Assembly: GCA_041071465.1 (NCBI GenBank)
Contig: CP163498.1
Coordinates: 248,001 to 312,000, forward strand
Reading direction: 5' to 3'
DNA from: Pseudomonas putida
GTDB taxonomy: Bacteria; Pseudomonadota; Gammaproteobacteria; Pseudomonadales; Pseudomonadaceae
DNA: 64,000 nt
How positions within the stretch are numbered: the stretch's first letter is position 1; each line of letters opens with the position of its first letter. The position numbers and the translations under genes are program-made. The notes under the pieces were generated by a model. That model searched no databases, had not been told where the DNA came from, and saw only the letters and a program-made list of their open reading frames with translations. Shown one piece after another: positions 1-9,529 of the stretch.

Positions 1-1
1 G

Positions 2-1672
2 CGCCGCATGGGTGGCGGTTTTGGCGGCAAGGAAACCCAGGCCGCCAGCCCGGCATGCCTGTGCGCGGTAGTCGCGCGCCTGACCGGCCAGCCAACCAAG
101 ATGCGCCTGCCGCGGGTCGAAGACATGACCATGACCGGCAAGCGCCACCCGTTCTACGTCGAGTATGACGTGGGCTTCGACGACAACGGCCGGCTGCACG
201 GTATCAATTTCGACCTGGCCGGCAACTGCGGCTATTCGCCCGACCTGTCCGGTTCGATCGTCGACCGTGCCATGTTCCACTCCGACAACGCTTACTACTT
301 GGGCGATGCCACCGTCCACGGGCACCGCTGCAAGACCAATACCGCCTCCAACACCGCCTACCGCGGCTTTGGCGGCCCACAGGGTATGGTCGCCATCGAG
401 CAGGTGATGGACCATATCGCCCGTCATCTGGGCCGTGACCCACTGGCCGTGCGCAAGGCCAACTATTACGGCAAGACCGAACGCAACGTCACCCACTACT
501 ACCAGACCGTCGAGCACAACATGCTCGAGGAGATGACCGCCGAACTGGAAGCCAGCAGCGACTACGCCGAACGCCGCGAGTCGATCCGCCGCTTCAACGC
601 CAACAGCCCGATCCTGAAGAAAGGCCTGGCACTGACACCGGTCAAGTTCGGCATTTCGTTCACCGCCACCTTCCTCAACCAGGCCGGTGCACTGATCCAT
701 ATCTACACCGACGGCAGCATTCACCTGAACCACGGCGGCACCGAAATGGGCCAAGGCCTGAACACCAAGGTGGCCCAGGTGGTGGCGCAGATCTTCCAGG
801 TGGACTTCAGCCGCATCCAGATCACCGCCACCAACACCGACAAGGTACCCAACACCTCGCCAACCGCAGCGTCGAGTGGTGCCGACCTGAACGGCAAGGC
901 GGCGCAGAACGCGGCCGAAATCCTCAAGCGGCGCCTGACCGAGTTTGCCGCACGGCACTATCAGGTGACCGAGGAAGACGTCGAATTCCGTAACGGCCAT
1001 GTGCGGGTGCGCGACCAGATCGTCAGCTTTGAGCAACTGGTGCAGCAGGCTTACTTCGCTCAGGTGTCGCTGTCCAGCACCGGGTTCTACCGCACACCGA
1101 AGATCTTCTACGACCGCAGCCAGGCACGCGGCCGGCCGTTCTACTACTTCGCCTTTGGCGCTGCCTGCGTGGAAGTGATCGTCGATACGCTGACCGGCGA
1201 ATACAAGATGTTGCGCGCCGACATCCTGCACGACGTGGGCGATTCGCTGAACCCTGCGATCGACATCGGCCAGGTGGAAGGCGGTTTCATCCAGGGCATG
1301 GGCTGGCTGACCACCGAAGAGCTGGTGTGGAACGCCAAAGGCAAGCTGATGACCAACGGCCCGGCCAGCTACAAGATCCCGGCCGTGGCCGACATGCCAC
1401 TGGACTTGCGGGTGAAGCTGGTGGAAAACCGCAAGAACCCGGAGGACACCGTGTTCCACTCCAAGGCCGTGGGCGAGCCGCCGTTCATGCTGGGCATTGC
1501 CGCCTGGTGCGCGATCAAGGATGCCGTGGCCAGCCTCGCCAACTACCGCGTGCAGCCACAGGTGGACGCGCCGGCAACACCGGAGCGGGTGCTGTGGGGC
1601 TGTGAGCAGATGCGCAAGGCGGTGGCTGCCACTCAGTCCGCAGAACCGGAGCTGGAAACCGTCACCCAGTAA
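2..1672 (+). CDS. xdhB: Xanthine dehydrogenase molybdopterin-binding subunit, 3' part (5' end outside window)
   Basis: Large subunit of xanthine dehydrogenase, which oxidises hypoxanthine and xanthine to urate in the cytoplasm. The frame is open to the left edge, so the gene is cut by the window. The visible part opens with the glycine-rich molybdopterin contact GGGFGGKE. It also has AYRGFGGPQG near residue 118 and, near the C-terminus, KAVGEPPFM, which carries the glutamate that acts as base in this family. It is followed by xdhC, and together with the unseen xdhA should form the first step of the urate pathway encoded downstream. The last residues before the TAA are poorly conserved, as is usual. 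Identification is firm; only the true start is unknown. Confidence 0.96.
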   Translation, partial: RRMGGGFGGKETQAASPACLCAVVARLTGQPTKMRLPRVEDMTMTGKRHPFYVEYDVGFDDNGRLHGINFDLAGNCGYSPDLSGSIVDRAMFHSDNAYYLGDATVHGHRCKTNTASNTAYRGFGGPQGMVAIEQVMDHIARHLGRDPLAVRKANYYGKTERNVTHYYQTVEHNMLEEMTAELEASSDYAERRESIRRFNANSPILKKGLALTPVKFGISFTATFLNQAGALIHIYTDGSIHLNHGGTEMGQGLNTKVAQVVAQIFQVDFSRIQITATNTDKVPNTSPTAASSGADLNGKAAQNAAEILKRRLTEFAARHYQVTEEDVEFRNGHVRVRDQIVSFEQLVQQAYFAQVSLSSTGFYRTPKIFYDRSQARGRPFYYFAFGAACVEVIVDTLTGEYKMLRADILHDVGDSLNPAIDIGQVEGGFIQGMGWLTTEELVWNAKGKLMTNGPASYKIPAVADMPLDLRVKLVENRKNPEDTVFHSKAVGEPPFMLGIAAWCAIKDAVASLANYRVQPQVDAPATPERVLWGCEQMRKAVAATQSAEPELETVTQ

Positions 1673-1690
1673 CGCCGCGCTCCGCTTTTT

Positions 1691-1807
1691 CTGTGGGAGC
1701 GGCCTTGTGTCGCGAAAGGGCTGCGCAGCAGCCCCAAATATGTATGTTGCTTTAAGTATTCTGGGGCCGCTTCGCGCCCCTATCGCGACACAAGGCCGCT
1801 CCCACAA
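1691..1807. repeat. REP pair, 'gtgtcgcga' family
   Basis: Two inverted copies of the element containing TGTGGGAGCGGCC and GTGTCGCGA face each other around a short AT-rich spacer between xdhB and xdhC. The same family recurs near 19.65 and 27.3 kb. It may form a long hairpin in the xdhB-xdhC transcript. Confidence 0.85.
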
Positions 1808-1844
1808 AGAAGCGGACCGCGTTGACCTGAAGAGGATCTGCATC

Positions 1845-2690
1845 ATGCACCAATGGATCAACGCCCTCGCCGACCACCAGTCCCGTGGCGAAGCGTGCGT
1901 GCTGGTGACCATCATCGAGGAGCGCGGCTCGACCCCGCGTAACGCAGGCTCGAAGATGGTGGTCAGCGCCAGCGGTCTGTTCGACACCATCGGCGGCGGC
2001 CACCTGGAATACAAGGCGCTGCACATCGCCCGGCAAATGCTCGAAGCGCAGCGCACCACGCCGCACCTTGAGCGCTTCAGCCTCGGCGCCAGCCTGGGCC
2101 AGTGCTGCGGCGGCGTGACCGTGCTGCTGTTCGAACCCATGGCCGCCGTGCAGGCTCAGATCGCCGTGTTCGGCGCGGGCCATGTCGGCAGGGCTCTGGT
2201 ACCCTTGCTCGCGGCGCTCCCCTGCCGGGTGCGCTGGATCGACTCGCGTGAACAGGAATTCCCCGAGCTCATCCCCAACGGGGTGACCAAGGTGGTCAGT
2301 GAAGAGCCGGTCGATGAAGTCGCAGACCTGCCGCCCGGCAGCTACTGCATCGTCATGACCCACAACCACCAGCTCGACCTGGAACTGACCGCCGCCATTC
2401 TCAAGCGCAACGATTTCACCTGGTTCGGCCTGATCGGCTCGAAGACCAAACGGGTCAAGTTCGAGCACCGCCTGCGCGAGCGAGGCTTCGACGAGGCCGT
2501 CATGGCACGCATGCGCTGCCCGATGGGCCTGGCCGAGGTCAAGGGCAAGCTGCCCATCGAGATCGCCGTGTCTATCGCCGGTGAAATCATTGCCACTTAC
2601 AACGCCTGCTTCGGCCAGCACGACGCTGCCGCCAATGCCGGCCCCATTGCCCAATTGCTGCCGCCCTCCCGCCGCAGCCAAGCCATTTGA
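1845..2690 (+). CDS. xdhC: Xanthine dehydrogenase accessory protein XdhC
   Basis: Binds and delivers the sulfurated molybdenum cofactor to XdhB; it is not part of the final enzyme. The 281-residue protein has the N-terminal XdhC/CoxI segment (ERGSTPRNAG, then TIGGGHLEY) and a C-terminal Rossmann-like domain with the nucleotide loop FGAGHVGRAL near residue 108 and GLIGSKTKR near residue 195. The ATG at 1845 follows AGAGGAT at a good distance; a longer upstream frame runs through the REP and is not used. guaD starts 10 nt after the stop, so xdhC and guaD are probably co-transcribed with xdhAB. Confidence 0.95.
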   Translation: MHQWINALADHQSRGEACVLVTIIEERGSTPRNAGSKMVVSASGLFDTIGGGHLEYKALHIARQMLEAQRTTPHLERFSLGASLGQCCGGVTVLLFEPMAAVQAQIAVFGAGHVGRALVPLLAALPCRVRWIDSREQEFPELIPNGVTKVVSEEPVDEVADLPPGSYCIVMTHNHQLDLELTAAILKRNDFTWFGLIGSKTKRVKFEHRLRERGFDEAVMARMRCPMGLAEVKGKLPIEIAVSIAGEIIATYNACFGQHDAAANAGPIAQLLPPSRRSQAI

Positions 2691-2700
2691 CGAGTGTGTT

Positions 2701-4005
2701 ATGACCGTTACCCGCAAAGCCTACCGTGCCGCCATCCTGCACAGCATTGCCGACCCGGCCGAGGTGGGCCTGGAGGCTTCCCATGAATACTACGAAGACG
2801 GCCTGCTGGTGGTCGACGATGGCCGCATCAGCGCCGTTGGGCACGCCAGTGAACTGCTCCCGACGCTGGATGCCGGCATCCCGGTCGAGCACTACCAGGA
2901 CGCGCTGATCACCCCGGGGTTTATCGATACCCACATCCACTTCCCGCAGACCGGCATGATCGGTTCGTACGGCGAGCAGTTGCTGGACTGGCTGAACACC
3001 TACACCTTCCCGTGCGAAAAGCAGTTCGCCGACAAAGGCCACGCCGACCAGGTGGCGAAGATCTTCCTCAAGGAACTGCTGCGCAACGGCACCACCACTG
3101 CGCTGGTATTCGGCAGCGTGCACCCGGAATCGGTCAACGCCCTGTTCGAAGAGGCCGAGCGCCTGGACCTGCGCCTGATCGCCGGCAAAGTGATGATGGA
3201 CCGCAATGCCCCAGACTACCTGACCGACACCGCCGAGTCCGGCTATGCCGAAAGCAAGGCACTGATCGAGCGCTGGCACGGCAAAGGCCGCCTGCACTAT
3301 GCAGTCACCCCGCGCTTCGCCCCGACCAGCACGCCGCAACAGTTGACCCTGGCCGGCCAACTGCTCAAGGAACACCCCGGCGTGTACATGCACACGCACC
3401 TGTCGGAAAACCTCAAGGAAATCGACTGGGTCAAGTCGCTGTTCCCCGAGCAGAAGGGTTACCTGGACGTCTACGACCACTTCGAGCTGCTGGGCGAGCG
3501 CTCGGTGTTCGCCCACGGCGTGCACCTGTGCGACGACGAGTGCCAGCGCCTGGCCGAAACCGGCTCGGCCGTGGCCTTCTGCCCCACCTCCAACCTGTTC
3601 CTCGGCAGTGGCCTGTTCAACCTGCCCCAGGCCGAGCGGTTCAAGGTCAACGTGGGCCTGGGTACCGACGTTGGCGCCGGCACCAGCTTCTCTCTGCTTA
3701 ACACCCTGAACGAGGCATACAAGGTGATGCAGCTGCAAGGCGCGCGCCTGCATCCGTACAAATCGCTGTACCTGGCCACCCTCGGCGGCGCCCGCGCACT
3801 GCGCCTGGACGACCGTATCGGTAGCCTGCGCCCAGGCAACGATGCCGACTTCGTGGTGCTGGACTACAAGGCCACACCACTGCTGGACTACCGCATCCAG
3901 CAGTCCAACAGCATCGAAGAAACCTTGTTCGTGCTCACTACCCTGGGCGATGACCGTACCGTGCGTGAAACCTACGCCGCCGGGCGCTGCGTGCACCAGC
4001 GCTAA
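2701..4005 (+). CDS. guaD: Guanine deaminase
   Basis: Zn-dependent amidohydrolase that converts guanine to xanthine and so feeds XdhAB. The 434-residue product shows the metal-binding [13 protein letters not shown] near residue 76, MHTHLSE near 230, FAHGVHL near 270 and the C-terminal metal aspartate in GLGTDVGAG near 325, all in the order expected for GuaD. The start ATG at 2701 lies just after xdhC; the longer open frame overlapping xdhC is not credible. Its stop codon overlaps the stop of the convergent aquaporin gene by 3 nt (TAA and TAG sharing bases 4003-4004), leaving no room for a separate terminator between them. Confidence 0.96.
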   Translation: MTVTRKAYRAAILHSIADPAEVGLEASHEYYEDGLLVVDDGRISAVGHASELLPTLDAGIPVEHYQDALITPGFIDTHIHFPQTGMIGSYGEQLLDWLNTYTFPCEKQFADKGHADQVAKIFLKELLRNGTTTALVFGSVHPESVNALFEEAERLDLRLIAGKVMMDRNAPDYLTDTAESGYAESKALIERWHGKGRLHYAVTPRFAPTSTPQQLTLAGQLLKEHPGVYMHTHLSENLKEIDWVKSLFPEQKGYLDVYDHFELLGERSVFAHGVHLCDDECQRLAETGSAVAFCPTSNLFLGSGLFNLPQAERFKVNVGLGTDVGAGTSFSLLNTLNEAYKVMQLQGARLHPYKSLYLATLGGARALRLDDRIGSLRPGNDADFVVLDYKATPLLDYRIQQSNSIEETLFVLTTLGDDRTVRETYAAGRCVHQR

Positions 4006-4700
4006 GGTTCTTTCGCCAGGCCCCGATACAGCGCGCCGCCGATTGCAGCACCGATCAGCGGCGCCACCCAGAACAGCCACAGCTGCTGCAGGGCCCAGCC
4101 ACCGACGAACAAGGCCGGCCCCGTGCTACGCGCGGGGTTGACCGAAGTATTGGTGATCGGGATCGAGATCAGGTGGATCAGGGTAAGGGCCAGGCCGATG
4201 GCGATGGGTGCGAAACCTGCCGGTGCGCGGGCGTCGGTCGCCCCCATGATGACCACCAGGAACATCGCCGTCATCACCACTTCACTGACAAAGCCTGCAC
4301 CCAGCGTATAGCCACCGGGCGAATGGTCGGCGTAGCCGTTTGAAGCCAACCCCGAAGACAGCTCGAACCCGGCCTTGCCGCTGGCGATGAGGTAGATCAC
4401 CCCGGCCGCCAGGATGGCACCGATCACCTGGGCGATCACATAAGGCAGCAGCTCTTTGGCCGGGAAGCGCCCGCCGACCACCAGCCCGAACGACACGGCA
4501 GGGTTTAGATGGCAACCCGAGATATGGCCGATGGCAAAGGCCATGGTCAGTACGGTGAGGCCGAAGGCGAAGGCGACACCGAGCACACCGATGCCGAGAG
4601 GGGAACTGGCTGCGAGTACCGCACTGCCACAGCCACCAAGGACCAGCCAGAAGGTGCCGATCAGTTCGGCACCCATGCGTTTACCGAGGGACATGCTCAT
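4002..4700 (-). CDS. aqpZ: Aquaporin Z-type water channel (MIP family)
   Basis: Inner-membrane channel of the major intrinsic protein family. Both pore motifs are present: NPAVS near residue 65 and NPARS near residue 188, with a conserved [15 protein letters not shown] first helix close to E. coli AqpZ. Six membrane segments are visible over 232 residues. The start at 4700 is chosen because GAGGAA lies about 9 nt upstream and the N-terminus then matches the family; a longer frame adds 23 unlikely residues. It sits between guaD and the GntR gene; whether it helps purine or urea flux is unknown. The NPARS loop fits a strict water channel rather than a glycerol facilitator. Confidence 0.93.
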   Translation of the reverse strand: MSMSLGKRMGAELIGTFWLVLGGCGSAVLAASSPLGIGVLGVAFAFGLTVLTMAFAIGHISGCHLNPAVSFGLVVGGRFPAKELLPYVIAQVIGAILAAGVIYLIASGKAGFELSSGLASNGYADHSPGGYTLGAGFVSEVVMTAMFLVVIMGATDARAPAGFAPIAIGLALTLIHLISIPITNTSVNPARSTGPALFVGGWALQQLWLFWVAPLIGAAIGGALYRGLAKEP

Positions 4701-4849
4701 GAACCCATTCCTCAAGAAGTTGAACGCAACGAATGCGCAAGCCCAACTGCTTGATGAAGGTTTGCTCACAAGAATTTAGCAGACCTTTGGGTTATGGCCA
4801 GTAGTGGCTAGGGGCTGATTTGCAGCCCCTCGATCACACCGGCAAACGT

Positions 4850-5605
4850 TCAACCCTTGACGGAAACCTTGGGCTTTTTCAGCAAATGCGAGAACACCGC
4901 ATGCAAATCGTCCGAGGCGCTCTCCTCGTCCAGGTTCAGCTTGCTGTCGATGTGGTCCATGTGATGCATCATCAGGCTCACGGCCTGCTCGGCATCGCGC
5001 GCCTCGATGGCATCGATGAGCTGCATGTGCTCATCGTAAGAGCAGTGCGAGCGGTTGCCGCTTTCGTACTGGGCAATGATCAGCGAAGTCTGCGATACCA
5101 GGCTGCGCTGGAAACTTACCAGCGGTGCATTGCCCGCCGCTTCGGCCAGCTTGAGGTGGAACTCACCGGACAGGCGAATGCCGGCACCCCGGTCACCGCG
5201 CGAAAAGCTGTCGCGCTCCTCACGCACCATCTGCCGCAGCTCGTTAAGCTGATCGGGGGTGGCATGCTGCACCGCCAGCTCGGTGATGGCGCGTTCGACC
5301 ATGCGCCGCGAGAAGAACACCTGGCGCGCCTCTTCTACAGTCGGGCTGGCCACCACCGCGCCGCGGTTCGGCCGCAGCAGCACCACGCTTTCGTGGGCCA
5401 GGCGCGACAAGGCGCGGCGGATGATGGTGCGGCTGACGCCAAAGATCTCGCCCAGCGCTTCCTCGCTCAACTTGGTGCCCGGAGCCAGACGCTGCTCGAG
5501 GATCGCCTCGAAAATATGCGCGTAGACGATGTCGTCCTGGGTACCGCTGCGGCCGGCCTTGCCGACTCGTGCAGGTTTTTTCAGAGGTTGCAGCTGTTCG
5601 TTCAT
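4850..5605 (-). CDS. GntR-family (FCD/FadR-type) transcriptional regulator, probable urate-pathway regulator
   Basis: A 251-residue DNA-binding regulator. The N-terminal winged helix-turn-helix covers roughly residues 30-95 (KLSEEALGEIFGVSRTIIRRAL is its recognition region, of which GVSRTIIRRAL is the core). The C-terminal all-helical FCD domain has the metal/ligand residues typical of the family (EFHLKLAEAAGN near 145 and the late MMHHMDHID). It is divergent from an AzgA-like purine permease, with one near-perfect TTGTACACA box about 36 nt before its own start and a perfect box further on, which suggests autoregulation. The same box occurs twice at each of three other catabolic promoters here, so this is the best candidate for the pathway regulator, comparable in role to HpxS. 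The assignment of the box to this protein is inference. Confidence 0.9.
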   Translation of the reverse strand: MNEQLQPLKKPARVGKAGRSGTQDDIVYAHIFEAILEQRLAPGTKLSEEALGEIFGVSRTIIRRALSRLAHESVVLLRPNRGAVVASPTVEEARQVFFSRRMVERAITELAVQHATPDQLNELRQMVREERDSFSRGDRGAGIRLSGEFHLKLAEAAGNAPLVSFQRSLVSQTSLIIAQYESGNRSHCSYDEHMQLIDAIEARDAEQAVSLMMHHMDHIDSKLNLDEESASDDLHAVFSHLLKKPKVSVKG

Positions 5606-5640
5606 GGGCTCTCGAGGCACGAAGAGAAAGTATGGCGCCA

Positions 5641-5650
5641 TTGTACACAG
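5641..5650. promoter_or_regulatory. Imperfect GntR-type operator TTGTACACAG
   Basis: Nine of ten positions match the TTGTAYACAA palindrome; it lies about 36 nt upstream of the gntR start codon and could mediate autoregulation. Confidence 0.5.
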
Positions 5651-5738
5651 GCTGAGGCGATTCCGCAGGGGGCGTTTTACCTATATAGCCGTTGTACGAC
5701 GCATTGCGCATACAAAACATAAAACATTATTTGCTTTA

Positions 5739-5750
5739 TTTGTACACAAA
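5739..5750. promoter_or_regulatory. GntR-type operator TTTGTACACAAA
   Basis: Perfect TTGT-N2-ACAA palindrome with flanking T/A, in the gntR/purine-permease divergent region, 139 nt before the permease start. Confidence 0.6.
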
Positions 5751-5888
5751 AGCATAATCCATCGAGCAACTTCTTGACCCTTGAGTCAACAAAAAGGTCA
5801 GACGTCTGCCTTCCCTCGCGGAGCCGCCAAGTGCATTGCGCAGGAAACTGGCTCCATAACAACAAGAAAGACTTGAGGAGTACCCGCT

Positions 5889-7238
5889 GTGGAAAGCCGC
5901 AAATCCGAAGCCCCTACGCTGGATCTTGCTCCGCCGCTCGAAACGAGCTGGCTGGAGCGGATTTTCAAACTCAAGCAACACGGCAGCACTGTCAAAACCG
6001 AAATGATCGCTGGGGTGACCACCTTCATCACCATGGCCTACATCATCTTCGTCAACCCCAACATCATGGCCGACGCCGGCATCGACCATGGTGCCGCTTT
6101 TGTCGCCACCTGCATCGCCGCCGCGCTGGGCTGCCTGCTGATGGGCCTGTACGCCAACTGGCCGGTGGGCCTGGCGCCGGGCATGGGGCTCAATGCTTTC
6201 TTTACCTACACCGTGGTCGGCACCATGGGCTACAACTGGGAAACGGCGCTGGGGGCGGTATTCGTCTCCGGCGTGTTGTTCATGTTCCTGACCTTGTCGA
6301 AAGTGCGCGAATGGCTGCTCAACAGCATCCCGGTCAGCCTGCGCCATGCCATGGGGGCCGGCGTCGGATTGTTTCTCGGGCTGATCGGCCTGAAGACCGC
6401 AGGCATCATCGTCGACAGCCCCGCCACCCTGATCAAGCTGGGCTCGTTGCATGAGCCGGGGCCGCTGCTGGCGGCCGTGTGCTTCCTGCTGATTGCCATC
6501 CTCAGCTACAAGCGGGTATTCGGCGCGATCCTGATCAGCATCATTGGTGTCACCCTGGCGGGCTGGGGCCTGGGCCTGGTCAAGTTTGGCGGGGTGATGT
6601 CGATGCCCCCAAGCCTGGCACCGACCTGGATGGCCATGGACGTGGCTGGCGTGTTCAATGTCAGCATGATCAGCGTGGTGCTGGCGTTCCTGTTCGTGCA
6701 CATGTTCGACACTGCCGGCACGCTGATGGGCGTAGCGCAACGGGCCAACCTGGTGGCGCCGGACGGGCGGATCGAGAACCTGTCGAAGGCGTTGAAGGCT
6801 GACAGTGCCTCGAGTGTGTTCGGCGCGGTGGTCGGTGTACCGCCGGTGACCAGCTATGTGGAGAGTGCTGCGGGGGTTGCCGCAGGTGGCCGAACTGGCC
6901 TGACGGCTGTGGTGGTAGGCCTGCTGTTCATCGCCGCGATGTTCTTCGCGCCGCTGGCCGGGATGATTCCGGCCTATGCGACAGCAGGTGCGCTGATCTA
7001 CGTTGCAATGCTGATGATGGGCAGCATGGCGCACATTCATTGGGATGAGGCCACCGACAGCATTCCGGCGATCGTCACAGTGATCATGATGCCGCTGACG
7101 TTCTCGGTCGCCGATGGTATTGCCCTGGGCTTCATCAGCTATGTGGCACTGAAGGCGGGTACCGGCAAATACAAGGAAATCTCGGCCAGCCTGTGGGTGC
7201 TGTGCGCGATCTTCATTGCCAAGTTCGTGTTCCTCTGA
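5889..7238 (+). CDS. NCS2 family purine permease, AzgA/AdeP-GhxP type
   Basis: Proton-coupled inner-membrane transporter for adenine, guanine or hypoxanthine. The 449-residue protein begins with a short cytoplasmic tail and FKLKQHG, then TEMIAGVTTFITMAYIIFVN, the hallmark of the AzgA-like branch, and GLAPGMGLNAFF in TM3. FDTAGTL near residue 278 and GVPPVTSYVESAAG near 320 are the substrate-site segments. The start is GTG at 5889 with GAGGAG about 10 nt upstream. Its position opposite the GntR gene, with shared operators, points to purine uptake for the catabolic pathway. Which purine it prefers cannot be told from sequence alone. Confidence 0.92.
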   Translation: MESRKSEAPTLDLAPPLETSWLERIFKLKQHGSTVKTEMIAGVTTFITMAYIIFVNPNIMADAGIDHGAAFVATCIAAALGCLLMGLYANWPVGLAPGMGLNAFFTYTVVGTMGYNWETALGAVFVSGVLFMFLTLSKVREWLLNSIPVSLRHAMGAGVGLFLGLIGLKTAGIIVDSPATLIKLGSLHEPGPLLAAVCFLLIAILSYKRVFGAILISIIGVTLAGWGLGLVKFGGVMSMPPSLAPTWMAMDVAGVFNVSMISVVLAFLFVHMFDTAGTLMGVAQRANLVAPDGRIENLSKALKADSASSVFGAVVGVPPVTSYVESAAGVAAGGRTGLTAVVVGLLFIAAMFFAPLAGMIPAYATAGALIYVAMLMMGSMAHIHWDEATDSIPAIVTVIMMPLTFSVADGIALGFISYVALKAGTGKYKEISASLWVLCAIFIAKFVFL

Positions 7239-7428
7239 CCGAGGGCGCTTGGCTTTACATTTCCAGTGTTCTCGAAATCGAGCGCCGCCTGCGCGGCGCG
7301 TCGCGACCAAGGTCGTTCCTACGCTTGTTTCGGGCCATTAATGCCTGCGAGGTACGCGCGCGAACGCCTAGTTGGTACGCCGCGATATGGCGCCCTTGCT
7401 CAACATTTGAAAGGCCTGCGCGGTCGCC

Positions 7429-7772
7429 CGTAGGAGCGGGTTTACCCGCGAAAGGGCCGGCCCTGCTGGCCTATCTCCACCCGCCGCTCAGCGTTGCCGC
7501 CACCACCGTATTCGCGGGTAAACCCGCTCCTACGCCTGATCGGGGATGGACACGCATGGGTGATTGGACACAGGCCGTCGCGTAGGAGCGGGTTCACCCG
7601 CGAAAGGGCCGGGCCTGCTGGCCAATCTCCACCCGCCGTTCACCGTTGCCGCCGCTACCGTATTCGCGGGTAAACCCGCTCCTACACCTGATTGGGGGTG
7701 GACACACATCGGTGATTGAGCGCAGGCCGTCGTAGGAGCGGGTTCACCCGCGAAGAGGCCGGCACAGGCCAC
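7429..7772. repeat. Tandem array of REP elements, about 150-bp period
   Basis: Three forward and two reverse REP copies (GTAGGAGCGGG...ACCCGCGAA) alternate here. The unit of forward REP, spacer, reverse REP, spacer recurs at about 150 bp (7430, 7581, 7731), and even the spacers (CTCCACCCGCCG) are conserved, so this is a tandem duplication of a REP pair. The upstream 7278-7425 holds a GC-rich, hairpin-prone stretch with no gene. This fills the gap between the permease and uraH. Confidence 0.85.
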
Positions 7773-7788
7773 ACAAAAACAGCAGACG

Positions 7789-7817
7789 AAAAAAAGCCCG
7801 CCAGTGTGAGAGCGGGC
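7789..7817 (-). terminator. Rho-independent terminator of uraH
   Basis: On the minus strand GCCCGCTCTCACACTGGCGGGC folds as a short GC stem (GCCCGC/GCGGGC) and is followed by seven T, 34 nt beyond the uraH stop. Confidence 0.75.
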
Positions 7818-7850
7818 CAAAGGACCTACGAAGATTCTTCTAGCGACCAA

Positions 7851-8204
7851 CTAGCTTCCACGATAGGTCGAATAGCTGTACGGCGAAATCAGCAGCGGCA
7901 CGTGGTAGTGCTCCTGCGACTCGTCGATGCCAAAGCGCAGCACGACAACATCCAGAAACGCCTGGGCCGGCAATTGCACGCCACGGGCGCGGTAGTAATC
8001 CCCTGCGCTGAACTGCAACTGGTAAACGCCAGTGCGGTAATCGTCCCCCTGCAGCAGCGGCGCGTCGACGCGGCCATCGCTGTTGGTCAGGGCGGTGTTC
8101 ACCAGCTCCAGCTGCTGGCCTTCGACGCGGTACAGCTCGACCTTGATCGAGCTACCCGGGCAGCCATGCGCGGCATCCAGTACGTGTGTGGTCAAACGTC
8201 CCAT
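7851..8204 (-). CDS. uraH: 5-hydroxyisourate hydrolase
   Basis: Transthyretin-like enzyme that hydrolyses 5-hydroxyisourate to OHCU, the second step after urate oxidation. The 117-residue protein starts MGRLTTHVLD and ends YSTYRGS, the two family signatures that bear the catalytic His and the C-terminal Tyr-Arg-Gly-Ser. The start at 8204 has AAGAGG at the right distance; a frame extending 7 residues upstream is rejected. It is divergent from puuE, with two TTGTAYACAA palindromes in the shared intergenic region, so both arms are probably co-regulated. Confidence 0.96.
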   Translation of the reverse strand: MGRLTTHVLDAAHGCPGSSIKVELYRVEGQQLELVNTALTNSDGRVDAPLLQGDDYRTGVYQLQFSAGDYYRARGVQLPAQAFLDVVVLRFGIDESQEHYHVPLLISPYSYSTYRGS

Positions 8205-8311
8205 TGCGTGTCGCCTCTTGTTCAATCTGTGGGCAAAAAATACTCAGCCATCGCACCAGCTTAGCGCCTGCGGCAGGCGGGAATGACGTTATTAAGACAT
8301 TCCATCCAAGG

Positions 8312-8323
8312 ATTGTACACAAT
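8312..8323. promoter_or_regulatory. GntR-type operator ATTGTACACAAT
   Basis: Twelve-base palindrome (one central mismatch pair) 109 nt upstream of uraH, in the 398-bp uraH/puuE divergent region. The rest of that region is AT-rich and has no gene. Confidence 0.6.
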
Positions 8324-8517
8324 TTTTTGATCCCCTCTGTCACACCCTCCCTTTGCTGCCCATAAACGCCCCATCGGTCGCAAATACACGCACCATAACG
8401 ATGCCAACCTCATTAGCTGACCAAACAGGCAGGTTTCTTGCACTGTATTTCCAGGTCGCTGTCAGGCGACAAAAGGGAAGAAATGCGGAAAAACAGGCTT
8501 ACAAAAGATTTCAGAAG

Positions 8518-8527
8518 TTGTATACAA
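8518..8527. promoter_or_regulatory. GntR-type operator TTGTATACAA
   Basis: Perfect 10-bp palindrome 75 nt upstream of the puuE GTG start; second member of the pair in this intergenic region. Confidence 0.6.
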
Positions 8528-8602
8528 TCAGCCCATCCGGTGGTGCGACATACCGACGCGGCCCGCCCACCCCCGCACTAACGCACAAGAAGGAAGACTG
8601 CA

Positions 8603-9529
8603 GTGAGCGCTGATTACCCTCGCGACCTGATCGGTTACGGCAACAACCCTCCTCACCCGCAATGGCCGGGTAACGCCCGCATCGCGCTGTCTTTCGTCCT
8701 CAATTACGAGGAAGGTGGCGAACGCAACATCCTGCACGGTGACAAGGAATCCGAAGCCTTCCTGTCCGAGATGGTCGCTGCCCAACCCCTGCAGGGCCAG
8801 CGCAACATGAGCATGGAGTCGCTGTATGAATACGGCAGCCGTGCCGGTGTGTGGCGCCTGCTGAAGCTGTTCAAGGACAGCGGCGTGCCACTCACCGTCT
8901 TCGCCGTGGCCATGGCCGCCCAGCGCCACCCCGACGTGATCCGCGCCATGGTCGAAGCCGGCCACGAGATCTGCAGCCACGGCTACCGCTGGATCGACTA
9001 CCAGAACATGGACGAGGCCCAGGAGCGCGAGCACATGCTCGAAGCCATCCGTATCCTCACCGAACTCACCGGCGAGCGCCCGCTGGGCTGGTACACCGGC
9101 CGTACCGGCCCGAACACCCGCCGGCTGGTGATGGAGGAAGGTGGCTTCCTCTATGACAGCGACACCTACGACGACGACCTGCCCTACTGGGAGCCGAACA
9201 ACCCCACCGGCAAGCCGCACCTGGTGATCCCCTACACCCTGGATACCAACGACATGCGCTTCACCCAGGTACAGGGCTTCAACTGCGGCGAGCAGTTCTT
9301 CCAGTACCTGAAAGACGCCTTTGATGTGCTGTACGCCGAAGGCGCCGAAGCACCGAAAATGCTTTCCATCGGCCTGCACTGCCGCCTGGTCGGCCGCCCG
9401 GCACGCCTGGCTGCACTCAAGCGCTTCGTCGATTACGCAAAAAGTCATGACCAGGTCTGGTTCGCCCGTCGCGTGGATATCGCCCGCCACTGGCACACCA
9501 CCCACCCGTACAAGAAAGAGAACGCCTGA
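8603..9529 (+). CDS. puuE: Allantoinase PuuE (polysaccharide-deacetylase fold)
   Basis: Cofactor-independent allantoinase that opens allantoin to allantoate. It belongs to the NodB/polysaccharide deacetylase superfamily rather than to the amidohydrolase allantoinases. The 308-residue product has ARIALSFVLNYEEGGE, the EICSHGYRW region near residue 125 (an NodB-like motif where SHGY replaces the metal His pair) and GLHCRLVGRPAR near 255, which are PuuE signatures. The start is GTG with AAGGAAG upstream. Its TGA overlaps the uraD ATG by one base, so the two are translationally coupled in one operon running to puuD. Confidence 0.95.
   Translation: MSADYPRDLIGYGNNPPHPQWPGNARIALSFVLNYEEGGERNILHGDKESEAFLSEMVAAQPLQGQRNMSMESLYEYGSRAGVWRLLKLFKDSGVPLTVFAVAMAAQRHPDVIRAMVEAGHEICSHGYRWIDYQNMDEAQEREHMLEAIRILTELTGERPLGWYTGRTGPNTRRLVMEEGGFLYDSDTYDDDLPYWEPNNPTGKPHLVIPYTLDTNDMRFTQVQGFNCGEQFFQYLKDAFDVLYAEGAEAPKMLSIGLHCRLVGRPARLAALKRFVDYAKSHDQVWFARRVDIARHWHTTHPYKKENA

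Noticed and set aside
5736..7310. Open frame of 524 codons opposite the AzgA-like permease
   Set aside because: Shadow frame, His/Gln/Arg-rich, no motif.
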